Both the position numbers and the translations under genes were made by a program. A stretch of DNA of 32,165 nt. Source: Pleurocapsaceae cyanobacterium CSU_1_1. GTDB lineage: Bacteria > Cyanobacteriota > Cyanobacteriia > Cyanobacteriales > Xenococcaceae. Under the pieces are notes generated by a model. It did no database searches and was not told where the DNA came from. It saw only the letters and a list, made by a program, of their open reading frames with translations. This document shows, piece by piece, positions 31,370 through 32,165 of the stretch; the stretch's first letter is position 1, and each line of letters starts with the position of its first letter. Location of the stretch: positions 1 to 32,165 of the forward strand of contig JAAUOU010000051.1 of NCBI GenBank assembly GCA_012034765.1, in the 5' to 3' direction.

Positions 31370-32165
31370 TTATGTTGCCAAACGCCTAAGCATAATCCGA
31401 ATCATTGCAACCTGAATCATGGCTTCAGAAGTTTGAGGAAGAACTTCGTAGTCTTTGCTTAATCTTCGACACCAGTTAAACCAGCCAAAAGTTCTTTCGA
31501 CAACCCAACGACGAGGTAAAACCTCGAATCCTTGAGCATCATCTGAACGTAATACTGTTTCAATTATCCAACGATAGGTATCCATTACCCAACGCATAAA
31601 ATCAATACCTCTGTATCCGCCATCAACCCAGATGGTGACTAAACGAAAGAACTCTGATTTGGACTGATGGACTCTCTCAAATACTAATTTTGCCCCCTCT
31701 CTCTCCGGTAAAGATGCCGCAGTCACTACCACTACCATCATTAACCCTAAAGTATCAACCAATAAATGGCGTTTCCTTCCTTTGGTCTTTTTGCCTCCGT
31801 CATAACCTACTTCTGGATGAATCATAGTTGCTGTCTCTACTGATTGACTGTCAAGAATTGCTGCGCTAGGACTGGGATGACGATCTTCTATTGTTCTGAC
31901 CCATTGCCTTAATTGTTCGTGAATGCGTTGCCAGTCTCCATCTATGCGCCATTGTCGAAAATAATGATAGACCGTTTTCCATTTCGGAAAATCATGAGGC
32001 AGTAGATACCACGCATATGCGGAGCGGTATCCTTTAGGACATCCTGCCACCAAAATGTAGAAAATGCCGTTGATAATCTCTCTCATATCTACAGTTCGGG
32101 GACGACCTCCTGGTTTGGCTTCTGGAATTAAAGTTTTGATGATTTCCCATTGCGACGCGAAGCTA
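31370..32165 (-). CDS. IS5-family DDE transposase, N-terminus beyond the window
   Basis: The frame stays open from the stop at 31370 to the window edge. The internal Met at 32086 is not the true start: WEIIKTLIPEAKPGGRPRTVD, the standard IS5-type lead, precedes it in frame. Catalytic residues are present: Asp in AILDSQSVE, Asp in IWVDGGYRG and Glu in RRWVVERTFGWFNW. Two interruptions keep the frame. The PKGYRSAYA segment between GC and WYLLPHDFP comes from a 27-bp repeat (32012-32038). SFAS before QWEII comes from a repeat core at the window edge (32152-32165). Whether the protein is active with these insertions cannot be told. Confidence 0.9.
   Translation of the reverse strand, partial: SFASQWEIIKTLIPEAKPGGRPRTVDMREIINGIFYILVAGCPKGYRSAYAWYLLPHDFPKWKTVYHYFRQWRIDGDWQRIHEQLRQWVRTIEDRHPSPSAAILDSQSVETATMIHPEVGYDGGKKTKGRKRHLLVDTLGLMMVVVVTAASLPEREGAKLVFERVHQSKSEFFRLVTIWVDGGYRGIDFMRWVMDTYRWIIETVLRSDDAQGFEVLPRRWVVERTFGWFNWCRRLSKDYEVLPQTSEAMIQVAMIRIMLRRLAT
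32012..32038 (-). repeat. 27-bp small dispersed repeat inserted in frame in the transposase gene
   Basis: The plus strand reads CGCATATGCGGAGCGGTATC then CTTTAGG. With flanking bases, GTATCCTTTAGGACA (32027-32041) is identical to 22648-22662, and GCGGAGC...TCCTTTAGG resembles 16722-16740. It encodes nine residues absent from the usual IS5 pattern GC-x-W-R-x-LPHDF. Confidence 0.7.
32152..32165 (-). repeat. GCGACGCGAAGCTA repeat core at the window edge, within the transposase frame
   Basis: Identical over 14 bases to 13059-13072 in the intergenic repeat cluster. It lies just before the conserved QWEII of the transposase, in frame as far as can be seen. The copy is cut off by the window end. 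Confidence 0.65.

Larger units (their letters stand above)
31348..32165 (-). mobile_element. IS5-family insertion sequence, cut by the window end
   Basis: The element holds one DDE transposase on the minus strand. The left end is probably near GAGAGGACATCTGAAAAG (31348 onward), just beyond the transposase stop, but the matching inverted repeat lies outside the window. It sits inside or directly against the group II intron sequence. Confidence 0.75.

Overview
The window looks like chromosomal DNA from a cyanobacterium. The HIP1 octamer GCGATCGC recurs through most coding regions, and the gene content fits: NDH-1 subunit NdhH, an IctB-family protein, an SLH-domain iron-uptake-type porin, and a DUF2993 protein. 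Composition is AT-rich between genes. Short heptamer tandem repeats and small palindromic dispersed repeats are frequent, as in filamentous or baeocyte-forming genera, but I cannot name the genus from the sequence alone.

Layout. 1-3.6 kb: heptamer array, IctB-like O-antigen-ligase-fold membrane protein, a repeat-rich gap with two MITE-like inverted-repeat elements, and a polyprenyl-phosphate sugar transferase. 3.6-10.4 kb: housekeeping block with mnmE, queC, folK, an IscS-type cysteine desulfurase, folC and ndhH, mostly as convergent or divergent pairs. Several of these meet in tRNA modification and folate metabolism. 10.5-12.0 kb: a stand-alone IS200/IS605-type tnpB with matching hairpins at both ends. 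12.1-16.7 kb: ilvE, a PDZ-bearing M61 peptidase, a KtrA/TrkA-type potassium regulator behind a 14-unit heptamer array, and an ABC-2 permease. 16.8-20.2 kb: three co-oriented genes for exported proteins (histidine phosphatase, Tat-exported EfeM/EfeO-like imelysin, SLH porin) that look like an iron-uptake cluster. 20.2-24.1 kb: a serine-recombinase-like protein with a degraded catalytic domain, a CRP-type operator, a candidate 46-residue Cys-rich small protein, an SHOCT-like membrane protein, an SDR oxidoreductase and a small conserved protein. 24.3-30.1 kb: a GH116 (GBA2-like) glucosidase, two small membrane proteins, and a DUF2993/SLH lipoprotein pair. 30.1-32.2 kb: gene-poor accessory end with a terminator, a tRNA-Leu-3'-like fragment, the probable 5' part of a group II intron, and an IS5-family element that cuts it and runs off the window.

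Most notable: a family of small palindromic repeats (cores GTCCTAAAGGA and GCGACGCGAAGCTA) lies between genes and also appears as in-frame insertions inside mobile-element proteins. There are two copies in the IS5 transposase and a related palindrome in tnpB. The other leading items are the recombinase that has lost its catalytic arginines, the nested intron/IS structure, and the candidate Cys-rich peptide downstream of a CRP-type site.
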